Position numbers and translations under genes: made by a program | Notes under the pieces: model-generated | Database searches by the model: none | What the model was told of the DNA's origin: nothing | Seen by the model: the letters and a program-made list of their open reading frames with translations, nothing else | In this document: in pieces, positions 29,093 through 37,539 of the stretch | How positions within the stretch are numbered: position 1 is the stretch's first letter | Layout: every line of letters starts with the position of its first letter | Source: a virus | Length of the DNA: 42,108 nt | Virus record (IMG/VR): IMGVR_UViG_3300025286_000036 | Location: 1-42,108 of that record | Strand: one strand, 5' to 3'

Positions 29093-32000
29093 TGGGTACG
29101 AACAGATTCGGCGGTCAAGCTGTCGGTAATGAGACTGCAGAGGCCAACCGTTTCGGTGGTATTGCTGTAGCAGAAGAAGTAGAAGTACCTAGCAGGTCAT
29201 TCGCAGAATTAGGCGGCGATTTAGCGTCTAGTTTTGGTGCTGGTGCTAACTCACTATTAAAACTAGGTGGAGATTTATACGGATTATCTACCGGTGACAT
29301 GGATAACTGGGCGTCTGAACAAGGCGAGCGCGGTATCCAGTTTTACGCAGAGCATAAATCAGACAAGTTAAAAGCCTTAGAACATAATCGAAAAGCTAAA
29401 ATAGATAACGCCGACGGCGAATTCGCCAAAGCGGGTACAGCTTTTTGGGAAACTGTAACATCACCATCACTATTCGCCTCATTTGCTTTCGAACAAGCGC
29501 CTATGCTAATGGCTACGGCTGGCGGTGGTACTGCTGTCGGTGCAGGTTTTAAAATGTTAGGTGCTGGCGCTAAAACTGCTGGTACTGCGGCTACTGCTGG
29601 CGCTGTTGGTACTGGTGGATTGATGCAAGGTGCCGACGTCGGTGCTGCAGCACATGAAAAACTAATCAATTTACCCGATCAAGTGTGGGAAGTTAACGAA
29701 AAATACCAAGAGAAAATAGCCCAAAATATCGACCCTGAGACCGCTAAAAACGACATTTCGCTTGAATTATCGCGTGATAGTGCGCTAGCTGCAGGTATTG
29801 TATCAATAGGCTTAAATTTGATTCCAGGGGCTGCTAAGCTAGAAAAAGCCTTAGTAGGTGCTAAACGTTCTGGTGCTGGTGGTTTACAAGGTTTCGCTAA
29901 AGGCTTTGCCGGTGAAGCTACCGCCGAAGGTTTAGAAGAGGGCGCGGGCGCTGTTATTAGCAACTTAGCCACTAAACAAATAGATCCTAGCCAAGACCTT
30001 ATGGAAGGTGCGGGCGAATCCGCGGGTATGGGTGCTGCTGCTGGTATTTTTGGTGGTGTTGCAGGTATACAAGGCGGCGGTAAAAAATCAGATAGCGATA
30101 TCATAGACGATTTAGCTAAAACAACTAACTCTATACAGTCCGCGCCGACTGTAGACGAAGCTATCGACGTAGGTAACGCTATTGTAGGCGGTGCAGTCGA
30201 AGCACATACAGGTAATAAAGAAGCTGCCGAGGCTGTTAACGCTGCTGTCGAAGCCGTAGAACCTGTAGAAACTAAGATAGAACCAACTGTCGGCGGTACT
30301 TTTGGCGGTATTGATGTAGGTACAGAGCCAACAATCACACCAACCGCGCCACGTACTGAAGAAGAACGTATAGCGCAAGAAATTGACGTACAAACCAAAG
30401 CCCGTGCTCGTATAGAAGAAGAAAAACGCGAACAAGCGAAAGCCGCGCCACAAGAGGCGGTTATCAGTGAGCTAACCTTATCGAAAGATGTGCCACAATT
30501 CAAAGCGGGTGCAGGTAAAGAAGGTGTAGTAGAGCCGTTAGGCGGTACTTTTGACCGTGCCGGTGTAGGCCCGATTCAAGTTTGGGTCAGAAAAGACGGC
30601 ACTAAAGAAGTTATTACAGGTCGCCATAGATTAGATTTAGCTAAACGTAGCGGTATGACTACGATACCTGCTCAGTTCCATAGAGAAGCCGACGGGTTCG
30701 ACCTCAAACAAGCTAAAGGCTTAGACGCTACGCTAAATATTCGTGAAGGTCAGGGCCAGGTAAAAGATTACATTACCTTTGTTAAAGATTCGAACATGAC
30801 TAAAGCTCAAGCCGAAGCCGAAGGAATATTAGCACGTCCTACAGGTCAACAGGCTTTCGCCATTGCCAAAAAAGGTAGCGATATTCTTATCGACGCCCAT
30901 GGTCAGGACATAGTTAGCGACGGCGCTGCAGTTAAAATATCTGAAGCAGCACCAAATAACGAAGCTTTGCAAGTAGTTGGCCTAAAAGCGCTTGAACGCG
31001 GCAAGCCAGTTAGTGTAGCTGTTAATATGGTGAAAGCTGTTAGTACTATGGCACCGACAGAGCCACAAGAGGGCGATTTATTCGGCTTCGATACAGGTGC
31101 TATTAAACAAGCTGAAGCGATGGCGAAAGTCGCAGCCACTAAACAAGCTGCGATACAACGTCAAATATCGTCTATTAAAGGCGCTGTTAAACGTCCTGAA
31201 CTAGCCAAAGCTGAAGGTGTTAACGTTCAAAACCTAGCTAAGTCTAAGGCGAGTTTAGAGAAATTACGCGCTGAAAAAACTTCGTGGGATAACTGGCATA
31301 CTAACCCTAAAAACATTGCAGCGATTAAAGCTGAAATGGGTCAAAAACCTGTACAACAACCTGTACAACAACCTGTACAACAACCTGTACAGGCTAAGCC
31401 GATACCTAAGATTAACCCAGACCGTGTAGTCGTAGAGCATCCGGTAGATGTGAAGACTTTTGGCACGTTTAAGACTGCTAAAGACGCCGTATCATGGGTA
31501 GCGGATAACGCTAAAGAACCCGTATTCAGGGCGATAGCTACTAAAATTAGAGATAATGACGCTATCGGCGCAGACGTAAAATTCGAAATGCGTGGCTCAG
31601 GTAAACGTAAAAACTTTACTCGTCGCGGTGTTTTTAGCTTCAGAAGACACCACATGACCGGTGCAGTTGCGGATCGTAAAGTGGCTATATTCCATGAAGG
31701 TAGACAAGAAGGTACCTTAACACATGAACTTATACACGCCGCCACTACTGAAACGATAGTTAACCCTAAGACAGACGAACAGGTAAAAGCGGTCGAAGCG
31801 ATTAAAAAGACTAAACGCGATATAGACAGCATTATTAAAAATGACCTTGAGCAGTTCACTAAGTTAACACCTAAAGAACGTAGCGCGTTCATGTCTGTTG
31901 GTAACTCGCTAGATGAATTCGTGACTTATACGTTAACTAATGAGCACTTTCAAGGTGCGCTTAAAAAGTTACACTTTAAAAACGATAAAGAAAGCTTATT

Positions 32001-32514
32001 TAACAAACTAAGTAGCTTGATTAAAGACTTACTAGGCGTTAAAGACGTACCTACTAATGTATTCGCCCGCGCTCTTGAAGTTACTTCGGGTCTCGTGGAC
32101 GTAGCTAAAGATACCGCGTCGGTGATGGAATATACACCGCGAAAAACCCGCACAGAAGTGAGCAGAGAACGTGCTCAAAAATTGCGTAAAGAAGCTTACG
32201 AGGCTACACTTAAAGGTACAGATAAATCGCCTACGAAGTCCGGTTACGCTAAGTTTATTACTAAAATGCGTAAGGCTTATAAAGAAGCTACCGACAAGCT
32301 ACCACGCGAAACTATCCACGGTAGAGAAGACTTTACCCAATTTATCCAAGCTACAGTAGGTCAACAAGTAGCACTATCCGATATTAAGTTAACTAGGAAA
32401 GTGAAGGGTAAAGATGGTAAGATGAACATAGCCCAAGGCACCGCGGACGTAGTACTAAGACAAACTAGAAAGAAACGTGACGTAGCGCTTAAACTATTAA
32501 GGTGTATCCAATGA
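29092..32514 (+). CDS. Giant ejection/polyvalent protein: ParB-like plus zinc-protease domain
   Basis: 1140 residues. N-terminal 100-340 is Ala/Gly-rich with membrane-like segments. At 500-560 a ParB-like sequence contains the GRHR motif (510-513: ITGRHRLDLAKRSG) used by ParB/sulfiredoxin-fold proteins, and its long downstream ALQVVG region matches methylase-associated ParB. A PVQQ repeat at 753-766 acts as a linker. At 878-882 is HELIH, a HExxH zinc site, with E942 in DEFVTYTLTNEHFQ as the likely third ligand. Multi-domain proteins that combine ParB and zincin domains are known as polyvalent proteins ejected by phages or conjugative elements. Probably travels in the virion and acts in the new host; targets unknown. 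Confidence 0.78.
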   Translation: MGTNRFGGQAVGNETAEANRFGGIAVAEEVEVPSRSFAELGGDLASSFGAGANSLLKLGGDLYGLSTGDMDNWASEQGERGIQFYAEHKSDKLKALEHNRKAKIDNADGEFAKAGTAFWETVTSPSLFASFAFEQAPMLMATAGGGTAVGAGFKMLGAGAKTAGTAATAGAVGTGGLMQGADVGAAAHEKLINLPDQVWEVNEKYQEKIAQNIDPETAKNDISLELSRDSALAAGIVSIGLNLIPGAAKLEKALVGAKRSGAGGLQGFAKGFAGEATAEGLEEGAGAVISNLATKQIDPSQDLMEGAGESAGMGAAAGIFGGVAGIQGGGKKSDSDIIDDLAKTTNSIQSAPTVDEAIDVGNAIVGGAVEAHTGNKEAAEAVNAAVEAVEPVETKIEPTVGGTFGGIDVGTEPTITPTAPRTEEERIAQEIDVQTKARARIEEEKREQAKAAPQEAVISELTLSKDVPQFKAGAGKEGVVEPLGGTFDRAGVGPIQVWVRKDGTKEVITGRHRLDLAKRSGMTTIPAQFHREADGFDLKQAKGLDATLNIREGQGQVKDYITFVKDSNMTKAQAEAEGILARPTGQQAFAIAKKGSDILIDAHGQDIVSDGAAVKISEAAPNNEALQVVGLKALERGKPVSVAVNMVKAVSTMAPTEPQEGDLFGFDTGAIKQAEAMAKVAATKQAAIQRQISSIKGAVKRPELAKAEGVNVQNLAKSKASLEKLRAEKTSWDNWHTNPKNIAAIKAEMGQKPVQQPVQQPVQQPVQAKPIPKINPDRVVVEHPVDVKTFGTFKTAKDAVSWVADNAKEPVFRAIATKIRDNDAIGADVKFEMRGSGKRKNFTRRGVFSFRRHHMTGAVADRKVAIFHEGRQEGTLTHELIHAATTETIVNPKTDEQVKAVEAIKKTKRDIDSIIKNDLEQFTKLTPKERSAFMSVGNSLDEFVTYTLTNEHFQGALKKLHFKNDKESLFNKLSSLIKDLLGVKDVPTNVFARALEVTSGLVDVAKDTASVMEYTPRKTRTEVSRERAQKLRKEAYEATLKGTDKSPTKSGYAKFITKMRKAYKEATDKLPRETIHGREDFTQFIQATVGQQVALSDIKLTRKVKGKDGKMNIAQGTADVVLRQTRKKRDVALKLLRCIQ
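31348..31392 (+). repeat. 12-bp coding repeat (PVQQ)
   Basis: Three exact CCTGTACAACAA units and a partial fourth in the 1140-residue gene. Confidence 0.9.
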
Positions 32515-32834
32515 GTAGCAAACTAATACAAGACTTAGAAAACGATGGCTTTAGCATCTTTTCTGAAGAAGACTTAGACAAACGAAATCCGGCAAGTGAC
32601 GAACCTATCGAACCTACGGTAGTTGTTGTTGATACTAAAGAAGTACTAGCCGCGGTAGCTGAAACTAGCTTGACAGTTAAAGCCGGTATAGAAAATTCTA
32701 ACCGTCAATTGCAAAGCAGCGTTAGCCAAATCGTCAACGCTATTAAAACTGAACAACCGACCAGCTTCACACTAGACATTAAGCGCGACGAACGCGGGTT
32801 CATGTCTAGCGTTGAAGTTAAAATAAACAAGTAA
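32511..32834 (+). CDS. Conserved small phage protein (DIKRDERGFM type)
   Basis: 107 residues from the ATG at 32511; its ATG overlaps the preceding stop as ATGA, and an in-frame GTG nine bases earlier is rejected. Acidic N-terminus, a helix of about 40 residues and a C-terminal strand (LDIKRDERGFMSSVEVKI) that I recall from many phage hypothetical proteins. Role unknown. Confidence 0.65.
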   Translation: MSSKLIQDLENDGFSIFSEEDLDKRNPASDEPIEPTVVVVDTKEVLAAVAETSLTVKAGIENSNRQLQSSVSQIVNAIKTEQPTSFTLDIKRDERGFMSSVEVKINK

Positions 32835-32847
32835 GGAATTTTAGCCC

Positions 32848-33150
32848 ATGGCAACGTATTTAGAAGTAAGAGACCTGTTTAACGATTCCGATTTAACTAA
32901 TCGTGTCGCTGTAGCTGTACTAGTATCTGTTAAAGATAAGCTAGAAGTAACCCCAACCGCTGCAGAAAAATCATACGCGGCTAAAGTATTTGCCAGTCCT
33001 CAAGCTGAAGCTAAAAAAGTTTTAATGTACGTTTTAGCCGCTAATAATGGTGCAACCGTAGCCCAAATTCAAGGGGCTACCGATGCAGCTATACAAACTA
33101 ACGTCGATGCAGTCGTAGACGTATTAATCGACGCACTAGCAGGAGTATAA
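32848..33150 (+). CDS. Small helical protein
   Basis: 100 residues, helical, Ala/Val-rich (ATYLEVRDLFNDSDLTNR, AAKVFASPQAEAKKVL). Similar short proteins are seen in phage head-tail regions. No motif; probably virion-associated from context. An AAGGAATTTTAGCCC leader precedes the start. Confidence 0.6.
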   Translation: MATYLEVRDLFNDSDLTNRVAVAVLVSVKDKLEVTPTAAEKSYAAKVFASPQAEAKKVLMYVLAANNGATVAQIQGATDAAIQTNVDAVVDVLIDALAGV

Positions 33151-33153
33151 TAT

Positions 33154-33609
33154 ATGGCTATCAGTACTGATGCTGCGATAGAGTTCTTCGGAACACAAGA
33201 CACTTTAGGTACTTCTAGTGCTACTGTTGCCGATGCAGCTTTTAGCATTGCGGGCGACCTTAGTACGTGGACTAACGACGACGACGCGCCTATGGCTAGC
33301 GTTACAGCGCTTATAGATTATGCCGTAGCGCCTAGCGCTAATACGTCAGTTAATCTGTACGTGCGATTACTTAATACGCAATCGACTAACGATAACGAAA
33401 TACCAGACGCTAACTATCAACATAAATTCGTTGGTAGTTTTCCGGTGAACGATGTTACGACTAATCAATATATAACTATTGATATCGGATTACCTAATAG
33501 TAAAACGTCGCAAGAGTACGAATTCTATATAGAAAACCGAACAGGTCAGACTATACAAGCTGGTTGGGATATCTATGTAACGCCTAAGACTATCGGTCCT
33601 CACGCGTAG
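33154..33609 (+). CDS. Beta-rich virion protein
   Basis: 151 residues, beta-rich with alternating hydrophobic/Thr/Asn residues (SVNLYVRLLNTQSTN, YEFYIENRTGQTIQAGW). Consistent with a fibre-associated or decoration protein. Not assigned to a family. It starts 3 bases after the previous stop. Confidence 0.6.
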   Translation: MAISTDAAIEFFGTQDTLGTSSATVADAAFSIAGDLSTWTNDDDAPMASVTALIDYAVAPSANTSVNLYVRLLNTQSTNDNEIPDANYQHKFVGSFPVNDVTTNQYITIDIGLPNSKTSQEYEFYIENRTGQTIQAGWDIYVTPKTIGPHA

Positions 33610-33621
33610 AAGGTTCGCTTT

Positions 33622-34497
33622 ATGGCTTTTATTAAATTACCTAAAGAATTCCATATAGATTTTCGCATTCCAGGCATGAAGCCCGTCGGCCCTGTAGAAA
33701 TAGATTATACCAATCCATTATCTCGCAGCTTAGACGCGTTTATGCTGTTCGATGGTTACGAAGCGACAAACTTAGTAGCGCCTAATAGGTTTAAATTCGG
33801 TAGTTCTTACAAAGGTATAGACGACTTAAAGGGCGGTGCTAAGGGTCTTGAAGCCCACATAACCGCTTTAACTACTACGGGCGAAGTTTATAGAATCGTA
33901 CCGATGCGGAGCTTTAACCAAGGTACCGCAATTTTTTCAGGTTGTTTTGAGAACTATACAGGTGCCGCGGGGTTCTTCAGTCTTCGTACTGTTGATACAG
34001 CGCCTAACACTATCTTTTTTAGGTTAGATAACAACTCTATAAGAGTTAGAATAAACGGTAGTACTATAGTTCTCGACTCGCCTGTCGATGTATTTGGTTC
34101 AACAACGTCTGTTGTTAAAACTATCACATGGAATGAGGACACTAATACTCGTTCTCTTTATATTGACGGGGCTTTTGCGGATAGTGACGGTACCGCTTTT
34201 TCATGGGTGGATCAAGTGCCTAATGAATATTCATTATACGGCGACAATAGCGCGGGTGGCAACGTAGCGAATAGCTGGCAACGCTACGCTATGACGTTTG
34301 ATAGAGAGTTAACGGAAGGTGAGGTAGCTAGTTTATATCGTGACCCTTACCAGCTTTTAAGACCTTTGGCACAGTCAGTATACATTACCTCTGACGCTCC
34401 ACCGCCATCGGGTAGAATAATGAGCAGCTTAGCGCATAACGGCGGTCTAGCCGGACTAGGCGGAATAGCAGGACCAGGCGGCGGATTAGCAGGATAA
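33622..34497 (+). CDS. LamG/concanavalin-like fibre protein
   Basis: 291 residues. The core (about 70-240) has the laminin-G/concanavalin pattern: SFNQGTAIFSGCFENYTG, IRVRINGSTIVLDSPV, VVKTITWNEDTNTRSLYIDG, and a closing MTFDRELTEGEVASLYRDPYQLL, typical of phage carbohydrate-binding fibre proteins. The C-terminus is a Gly/Ala repeat (GGLAGLGGIAGPGG). Likely a receptor-binding or tip protein. Confidence 0.75.
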   Translation: MAFIKLPKEFHIDFRIPGMKPVGPVEIDYTNPLSRSLDAFMLFDGYEATNLVAPNRFKFGSSYKGIDDLKGGAKGLEAHITALTTTGEVYRIVPMRSFNQGTAIFSGCFENYTGAAGFFSLRTVDTAPNTIFFRLDNNSIRVRINGSTIVLDSPVDVFGSTTSVVKTITWNEDTNTRSLYIDGAFADSDGTAFSWVDQVPNEYSLYGDNSAGGNVANSWQRYAMTFDRELTEGEVASLYRDPYQLLRPLAQSVYITSDAPPPSGRIMSSLAHNGGLAGLGGIAGPGGGLAG

Positions 34498-34503
34498 AAT
34501 ATT

Positions 34504-36675
34504 ATGAGTAGAGATAGAACAGTAGGTGATACCTTTTATATCGCTTTCACAACAAGGGCTTTCGCCACAGGTATTCCGACTACATTAGCGGGTACGCCTG
34601 TAATTTCAGCATATGAAGACGCGGGCTTAACGCAAATAACGGCGGGTCTAACCTTAGGCGTTGATCATGATGGCGTAACTGGCATGAACATGATTACTGT
34701 TGTAGCTACTGGTGGCAACGGCTTCGAAACCGGTAAAGATTACCAGCTAGTTATCACCACCGGCACTGTCGGCGGTGTATCAGTAGTAGGCGAAGTAGTG
34801 GGTCAATTCTCGCTAGGTCTTTCATCTTCTACTACTGTAATCGGTGCGGCTGGCGCAGGTCTAACAGATTTAGCAACTCAGGCTAGCGTAAATACTATCG
34901 ATACGAACGTTGATTCTATCCTTGTGGATACTGCAGAAATTGGCGCGGCTGGTGCAGGTTTAACAGCTTTAGCAACTCAGGCTAGCGTAAACACTATCGA
35001 CACTAACGTTGATTCTATCCTTGTGGATACTGCAGAAATTGGCGCGGCTGGTGCAGGTTTAACAGCTTTAGCAACTCAGGCTAGCGTAAACACTATCGAC
35101 ACTAACGTTGATTCTATCCTTGTGGATACTGCAGAAATTGGCGTCGCTGGCGCTGGTTTAACAGACGTTACGATTAACGCGGCTAGTGTCGATTTAGTTT
35201 GGGATGAACTTATAACAGGCTCAGCGCATAATATTAACAACTCAGCCGGTAAACGTCTAAGAAATGCGGGCGGCGATATCTTCTCAGAAGGTACAGCGCA
35301 ATCAGGTGCCGCGAACTCTATACAATTAGCCGCGGGCGCGGTAACTTCCGACGATCAATTCGTACGTGCAAGAATAATCACCATAGGCGGTACGGGTGCT
35401 GGTCAAGAAGCGATCATAACCGATAGTGTAGCATCTACGGATACGCTAACGACAACGCCCGCATGGTTAACTAACCCAGACGCGACGACAGAGTACCATA
35501 TATTACCAGGTCAAGTTCATACTACCGTACAAAACGGCGGCTACGATAACGCGTCAGTCTACGTCGATACGGTAAACGGTACGGCAGGTACATTAACGGG
35601 TGTGAACGGTACAAGTACAAACCCTGTAGATAGTTTAACCGACGCCTTTACAATCGCTACCGCTAACAATCTTACCAGATTCGAAATAATCCCAGGGTCC
35701 GCCGTAACATTACCCGCGGATTCATCTAGCAGATCGTTTGTAGGTCGTAACTGGGATCTAGCTCTTAATAGCGCGGATATTAGTTCATCATACTTTGAAG
35801 GTGCTATAACAACCGGAATCGCAACCGGCACAGTTAACGAAGACCCTACCTTTATAGGTTGTTTATTCGGCGCTGTAACTTTACCGCCGAGTAACGGGTT
35901 TGAATGTGGTTTCTTTGGTGTCTTCACTTTAGGTTCTGCAGGTAGTTACACTTTCGGGGGTTCTGCTGCAGTATTCGCATTAAGTCTTACTATTGATTTT
36001 GGATCAGGTCTAAACGCCTCAGAATTCTTCTTACCTAGTTGGGGTGGTGGCGTAGTCGAAATTCAAAACGCTGGCGCGGGAACTGGTACGTACAAATATC
36101 AAATGTCAGGCCATGGCGATTTAACTATTAATGCGAACTGTTCGGCTACAACCGAAGTGAAGCTACGCGGTAACATCGACCTAACGAATAATGCAAGTGG
36201 TATTACTCTTGACATTAACTCAAACTATGAACTTGATACTATCATTTCAGATTCGGTAGCGTTCCAAGGTCAAGACGTCGCAGACATATTAGTCGATACC
36301 GCAGAAATTGGAACGGCTGGTGCTGGTTTAACTAATATAGGTACTATCGCAACATGTACCACGGTAACGAACCAAGTAACCGCGGACGTTACAGCGATTA
36401 GCGGTGACAGTACGGCGGCTGATAACTTAGAAGCTTCGCTAGAAACGTTAGTACTTGGCACGGCTACAGGTTCGCCAACAACGACTACCATGCCTGACAG
36501 TGCATTAACCGAAGCAACGAACGACCATTATAACGGTCGCGTGATAATTTGGAGAACTGGCGTACTAGCTGGTCAAGCTACTGATATCACGGGCTATAAT
36601 GGCGGTACTAAGACATTTACGTTTACCGCAACCACTGACGCGCCTGGCGCGGGTGATGCGTACGTTATCGTTTAA
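34504..36675 (+). CDS. Repeat-containing tail fibre-like protein
   Basis: 723 residues. Residues 1-110 are a beta-rich head; residues 114-212 are three 33-residue units (ATQASVNTIDTNVDSILVDT) coded by 99-bp tandem repeats, the second and third identical in DNA, and partial relatives of the unit occur before and near residue 600. The middle (about 280-590) is a Gly/Asn/Thr-rich beta-helix-like part. The C-terminal DHYNGRVIIWRTG...AGQATDIT...YNGGTKTFTF domain is common at the ends of phage fibres. A shaft plus tip fibre is the best reading. Confidence 0.75.
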   Translation: MSRDRTVGDTFYIAFTTRAFATGIPTTLAGTPVISAYEDAGLTQITAGLTLGVDHDGVTGMNMITVVATGGNGFETGKDYQLVITTGTVGGVSVVGEVVGQFSLGLSSSTTVIGAAGAGLTDLATQASVNTIDTNVDSILVDTAEIGAAGAGLTALATQASVNTIDTNVDSILVDTAEIGAAGAGLTALATQASVNTIDTNVDSILVDTAEIGVAGAGLTDVTINAASVDLVWDELITGSAHNINNSAGKRLRNAGGDIFSEGTAQSGAANSIQLAAGAVTSDDQFVRARIITIGGTGAGQEAIITDSVASTDTLTTTPAWLTNPDATTEYHILPGQVHTTVQNGGYDNASVYVDTVNGTAGTLTGVNGTSTNPVDSLTDAFTIATANNLTRFEIIPGSAVTLPADSSSRSFVGRNWDLALNSADISSSYFEGAITTGIATGTVNEDPTFIGCLFGAVTLPPSNGFECGFFGVFTLGSAGSYTFGGSAAVFALSLTIDFGSGLNASEFFLPSWGGGVVEIQNAGAGTGTYKYQMSGHGDLTINANCSATTEVKLRGNIDLTNNASGITLDINSNYELDTIISDSVAFQGQDVADILVDTAEIGTAGAGLTNIGTIATCTTVTNQVTADVTAISGDSTAADNLEASLETLVLGTATGSPTTTTMPDSALTEATNDHYNGRVIIWRTGVLAGQATDITGYNGGTKTFTFTATTDAPGAGDAYVIV
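34843..35139 (+). repeat. 99-bp tandem repeat in fibre gene
   Basis: Three units of 99 bp (33 codons); units 2 and 3 are identical, unit 1 differs by a few bases. A partial fourth follows at 35140. Confidence 0.9.
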
Positions 36676-36681
36676 TGTTAC

Positions 36682-36706
36682 ACTACCTAGTATTACACTA
36701 GGTAGT
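36682..36706 (+). other. Hairpin after repeat fibre gene
   Basis: ACTACCTAGT and ACTAGGTAGT arms, loop ATTAC. Only a weak downstream tract (ATCAAAC), so doubtful as a terminator. Confidence 0.5.
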
Positions 36707-36740
36707 ATCAAACTAAACTAATACATAGAGGGTCATACCG

Positions 36741-37148
36741 ATGGCGAATGCACTTTACGGCTTAGGCCGAGAAAAGTTTTTAGATGGTAGCATTGCCATC
36801 TTAACGGACAATATAAAATGCGTCCTAGTTGATACGGCTACATACACTGTAGCTATTGACACTGACGAGTTTTTATCTGATATCCCGTCTGGTGAGCGCG
36901 TTGCGACCTCAAGTAACATGGGTACGAAGACTGCTACGTTAGGCGTGTTCGACGCTGCCGACGTAACTTTTACCGCGGTAACGGGTGATGTTTCCGAAGC
37001 CTTAGTAATTTACAAAGATTCGGGCGTAGCTTCTACCAGTCCTTTAATCGCTTATATAGATACTGCCACTGGGTTACCTGTCACGCCGAACGGCGGTGAT
37101 ATTACCGTAACCTGGGACTCAGGCGCTAATAAGATCTTTAAACTATAG
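36741..37148 (+). CDS. Conserved virion structural protein
   Basis: 135 residues. I recognise the sequence type (MANALYGLGREKFLDG, NIKCVLVDTATYTV, AVTGDVSEALVIYKDSGV, DITVTWDSGANKIFKL) as a small conserved phage protein of head/tail modules. Its role is unknown; it is likely a virion protein. A hairpin at 36682-36706 separates it from the preceding fibre gene. Confidence 0.72.
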   Translation: MANALYGLGREKFLDGSIAILTDNIKCVLVDTATYTVAIDTDEFLSDIPSGERVATSSNMGTKTATLGVFDAADVTFTAVTGDVSEALVIYKDSGVASTSPLIAYIDTATGLPVTPNGGDITVTWDSGANKIFKL

Positions 37149-37176
37149 ACAATAGCGCTAAGCTTAGGGATTTTTA

Positions 37177-37539
37177 ATGGCTAATATTACTCGTTTAGGT
37201 GCTTACGGTGGTGCTCGCCCCCTATACGGCGACTTTTCTGGTAAAGCTGAAGCCACAATAATAACACCTACAGGCATTGCCAGCGCGGAAGCGTTCGGTA
37301 CTGCTGTCATTACCACGGGCGTAGTCTACATAGTACCTACAGGCATAGCGGGCGCGGAAGCGTTCGGTACTGCTGTTATTACGGGTGGTGATACCACTAC
37401 TGCAACAACCAACAAATTCGGTAAAACTTTCTACGCTGACCAAGACAAGAAAAAGCGTAAAGCATTAACATTACAAATGCGCCAAGAAGATGAAGAAATC
37501 TTAGCGCTCGTTCAAATTATAGGTAGGTTAGTATTATGA
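37177..37539 (+). CDS. Virion protein with repeated GIxxAEAFGTAVI motif
   Basis: 120 residues. Two 23-residue units (PTGIASAEAFGTAVI and PTGIAGAEAFGTAVI) at about residues 31 and 54 are followed by a charged helix (KKKRKALTLQMRQEDEEIL). The motif occurs in many phage surface proteins as a repeated beta turn. Its end overlaps the next start by four bases (TTATGAG). Confidence 0.65.
   Translation: MANITRLGAYGGARPLYGDFSGKAEATIITPTGIASAEAFGTAVITTGVVYIVPTGIAGAEAFGTAVITGGDTTTATTNKFGKTFYADQDKKKRKALTLQMRQEDEEILALVQIIGRLVL
37267..37404 (+). repeat. 69-bp coding repeat (GIxxAEAFG)
   Basis: Two 69-bp units, the second diverged at its end, encode the two PTGIA-AEAFGTAVI modules. Confidence 0.8.
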
